Source of the DNA: Leptospira alstonii serovar Sichuan str. 79601
GTDB lineage: Bacteria; Spirochaetota; Leptospiria; Leptospirales; Leptospiraceae
Length of the DNA stretch: 64,000 bases
Reading direction: 5' to 3'
Assembly (NCBI RefSeq): GCF_000347175.1
Contig: NZ_ANIK01000008.1
Span: 1-64,000 of the forward strand
How positions within the stretch are numbered: the first letter of the stretch is position 1; the number at the start of each line of letters is the position of its first letter. The notes below the pieces were generated by a model. The model did not search any database, was not told where the DNA came from, and was given only the letters and a program-made list of their open reading frames with translations. The translations under genes were made by a program, and so were the position numbers. Shown here one piece after another: positions 61,927 to 64,000 of the stretch.

Positions 61927-62817
61927 ATGAACAATCCTTTTACAGAAGAAAAATATCCCCTCCAAGAAGAGGATTCTATAATTGATCTTGCAAAACGAGG
62001 AGATGTGCAAGCGATCGAAAAAATCGTAAAAAATCATCAATCATGGATTTATAATATTGTTTTGCGTATGGTTTATGATCGCGAAGAAACCTCCGACATC
62101 ACTCAGGAAATTCTCATAAAAGTAATTCAAAAATTACGGACTTTTAAAAAGGAAAGCAAACTCAGTACTTGGATTTATCGAATCGCGGTAAATCACGTTT
62201 TGCGTATGAAAAAAGGTCGGATCGAAAAAACGGCCTCCTCCTTCCGAAGTTACGGGAACGATTTGGATTCCATAAAAAACAGAAATTTATCGAAAGAAGA
62301 AGCGGGAAGCACCGAGAGGAAACTTCTCATCGAAGAGGCAAAAGTAAGTTGTATGTCGGGTATGCTGCTTTGTTTGAGCCGGGATCAAAGAATCGTATTT
62401 ATACTAGGAGAGATTTTTTCCGTTAGCGACGCGATCGGCGCGGAAGTTACGGGCGTTTCCAGGGCGAACTTTAGAAAAAAATTATCCAGAGCGAGGAAAG
62501 ATCTTTATAATTTTATGAATGAAAAATGCGGATTGGTGAATAAGGATAATCCTTGTCGCTGTTCTCGAAAAACGAAAGGGTTTATCGAGGCCGGAGTCGT
62601 AAATCCTGCGGAATTAAAATTTTCGGATATGTCCTTAAAAACGATTCGAAGAGTCGCCCCTAAAAAATCGGAAGAATACGAAGATTATGTGGAAGCCAAA
62701 TACGCCGAGCTCTATCGAAAACATAAGTTTTTCATTCCGCCGAATCAGGAAAGTAATTTGCGGCTTATGTTTCAAGATCCGAAATTTAAGGATATATTCG
62801 ATCTTTCAATTCCTTAA
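61927..62817 (+). CDS. ECF-like sigma factor with Cys-containing C-terminal extension
   Basis: 296 residues, longer than typical ECF factors. Region 2: YDREETSDITQEILIKVIQK and WIYRIAVNHVLRMK. Region 4: LSRDQRIVFILGEIFSVSDA, IGAEVTGVSRANFRKKLSRA. The C-terminal ~95 residues begin with NPCRCSRKTKGF (CxC) and are mostly charged helix, an extension present in one ECF group. No anti-sigma gene is adjacent on the same strand. The last 32 bases overlap the convergent Cys-rich gene. Confidence 0.82.
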   Translation: MNNPFTEEKYPLQEEDSIIDLAKRGDVQAIEKIVKNHQSWIYNIVLRMVYDREETSDITQEILIKVIQKLRTFKKESKLSTWIYRIAVNHVLRMKKGRIEKTASSFRSYGNDLDSIKNRNLSKEEAGSTERKLLIEEAKVSCMSGMLLCLSRDQRIVFILGEIFSVSDAIGAEVTGVSRANFRKKLSRARKDLYNFMNEKCGLVNKDNPCRCSRKTKGFIEAGVVNPAELKFSDMSLKTIRRVAPKKSEEYEDYVEAKYAELYRKHKFFIPPNQESNLRLMFQDPKFKDIFDLSIP

Positions 62818-62995
62818 GACAAAAAACACAAAGACAATCCCCGTAATCTCCCTTGAGTTGTTTTAGAAGCTCGGAAGATAAATTCAAGGAAAAACATTCG
62901 CAGGAATTTGCGGCCGCTCCGCAGTCGAAAATTTTTCCGCAACGCTGACAGGACTTTGAGACGATTCCGGATTTTGAAAGATCTACTTCGGACAT
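62786..62995 (-). CDS. cysteine-rich CWC-family protein
   Basis: 69 residues with eight cysteines: SCQRCGKIFDCGAAANSCEC and GDCLCVFCLKEL. The pattern matches the Cys-rich CWC family, probably two zinc sites. Soluble. It converges on the sigma factor gene with an overlap of 32 bases at their 3' ends. Confidence 0.75.
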   Translation of the reverse strand: MSEVDLSKSGIVSKSCQRCGKIFDCGAAANSCECFSLNLSSELLKQLKGDYGDCLCVFCLKELKDRIYP

Positions 62996-63016
62996 ATATT
63001 CAAAAATTCAAATAAA

Positions 63017-63457
<441 letters not shown>

Positions 63458-63618
63458 TTTTGATTTTCCGAATAGAACCATTTTTGAAAGTTCTTACGGA
63501 ATACAAGTTTAAAACTTTTTGGCGATACTTTGCATTCATTTACGAATCATTTTCATTTTCCAGGGGTTTTCCTTTCGAAGGAGATAAATTTCTACCGATT
63601 CCTCGGCGCCTTTTCGAT

Positions 63619-64000
<382 letters not shown>

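Overview
The window reads as chromosomal DNA of a spirochaete of the genus Leptospira. This is inferred from the protein repertoire (SBBP-repeat and other lipoproteins with loose spirochaetal lipoboxes, 7TMR-type cyclase, FecR/ECF module, a HflX with a long N-terminal domain), moderate GC content, dense genes on both strands and frequent AGGAG-type ribosome sites. Species cannot be fixed from the sequence alone. I saw no rRNA, tRNA, CRISPR array, prophage or intact insertion sequence.

Layout. 1-7.3 kb: lipoproteins, a small zinc-ribbon protein, a TPR protein, a double cyclic-nucleotide-binding regulator and an AlkA-type glycosylase. 7.5-13 kb: an SbcD/SbcC-like (YhaO/YhaN-type) repair pair, an RlmD-family rRNA methyltransferase and an ankyrin protein. 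13-23.5 kb: a membrane cyclase-like protein with an altered active site, dihydroorotase, homoserine dehydrogenase, a STAS protein, HflX with a truncated Rpn-type remnant behind it, and a HEAT-repeat protein. 23.5-29 kb: a tightly overlapping minus-strand operon of acyl-CoA dehydrogenase, trpE, trpG, an MsbA-type exporter and a CheY-like receiver. 30-37 kb: thiolase, an acetoacetate-decarboxylase-like protein, TetR, a BrnT/BrnA toxin-antitoxin pair with a frameshifted toxin, rhodanese and an ABC-F ATPase. 37-43 kb: repeat-rich spacer, DoxX, a FecR/ECF sigma module and a large unknown protein. 43-55.8 kb: gpmI, membrane proteins, a YceI protein, an SDR epimerase, an RND pump with its TolC partner, and a second acyl-CoA dehydrogenase. 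55.8-64 kb: small secreted protein, SPFH protein with a shortened NAD-kinase-like partner, an ArsR-SRPBCC regulator with a palindromic operator, a broken SRPBCC gene, a K+/H+ antiporter, an ECF sigma factor, a Cys-rich protein, a GNAT acetyltransferase and the end of a probable esterase.

The most interesting points are: trpE appears to start at CTG exactly on the stop codon of the upstream gene, which restores the family N-terminus; several genes are quietly broken (BrnT frameshift, SRPBCC nonsense codon, in-frame core deletion in an NAD-kinase homologue, truncated Rpn); a cyclase domain has several catalytic positions substituted together; and three families of short dispersed repeats (a ~100-bp MITE-like element, a larger inverted-repeat element that carries one MITE copy, and a GGAGTTCCCAC motif) occur through the spacers and in a few coding ends. 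I do not see a clearly new multi-gene system; the FecR/ECF/membrane-protein module that shares a small domain is the nearest candidate.
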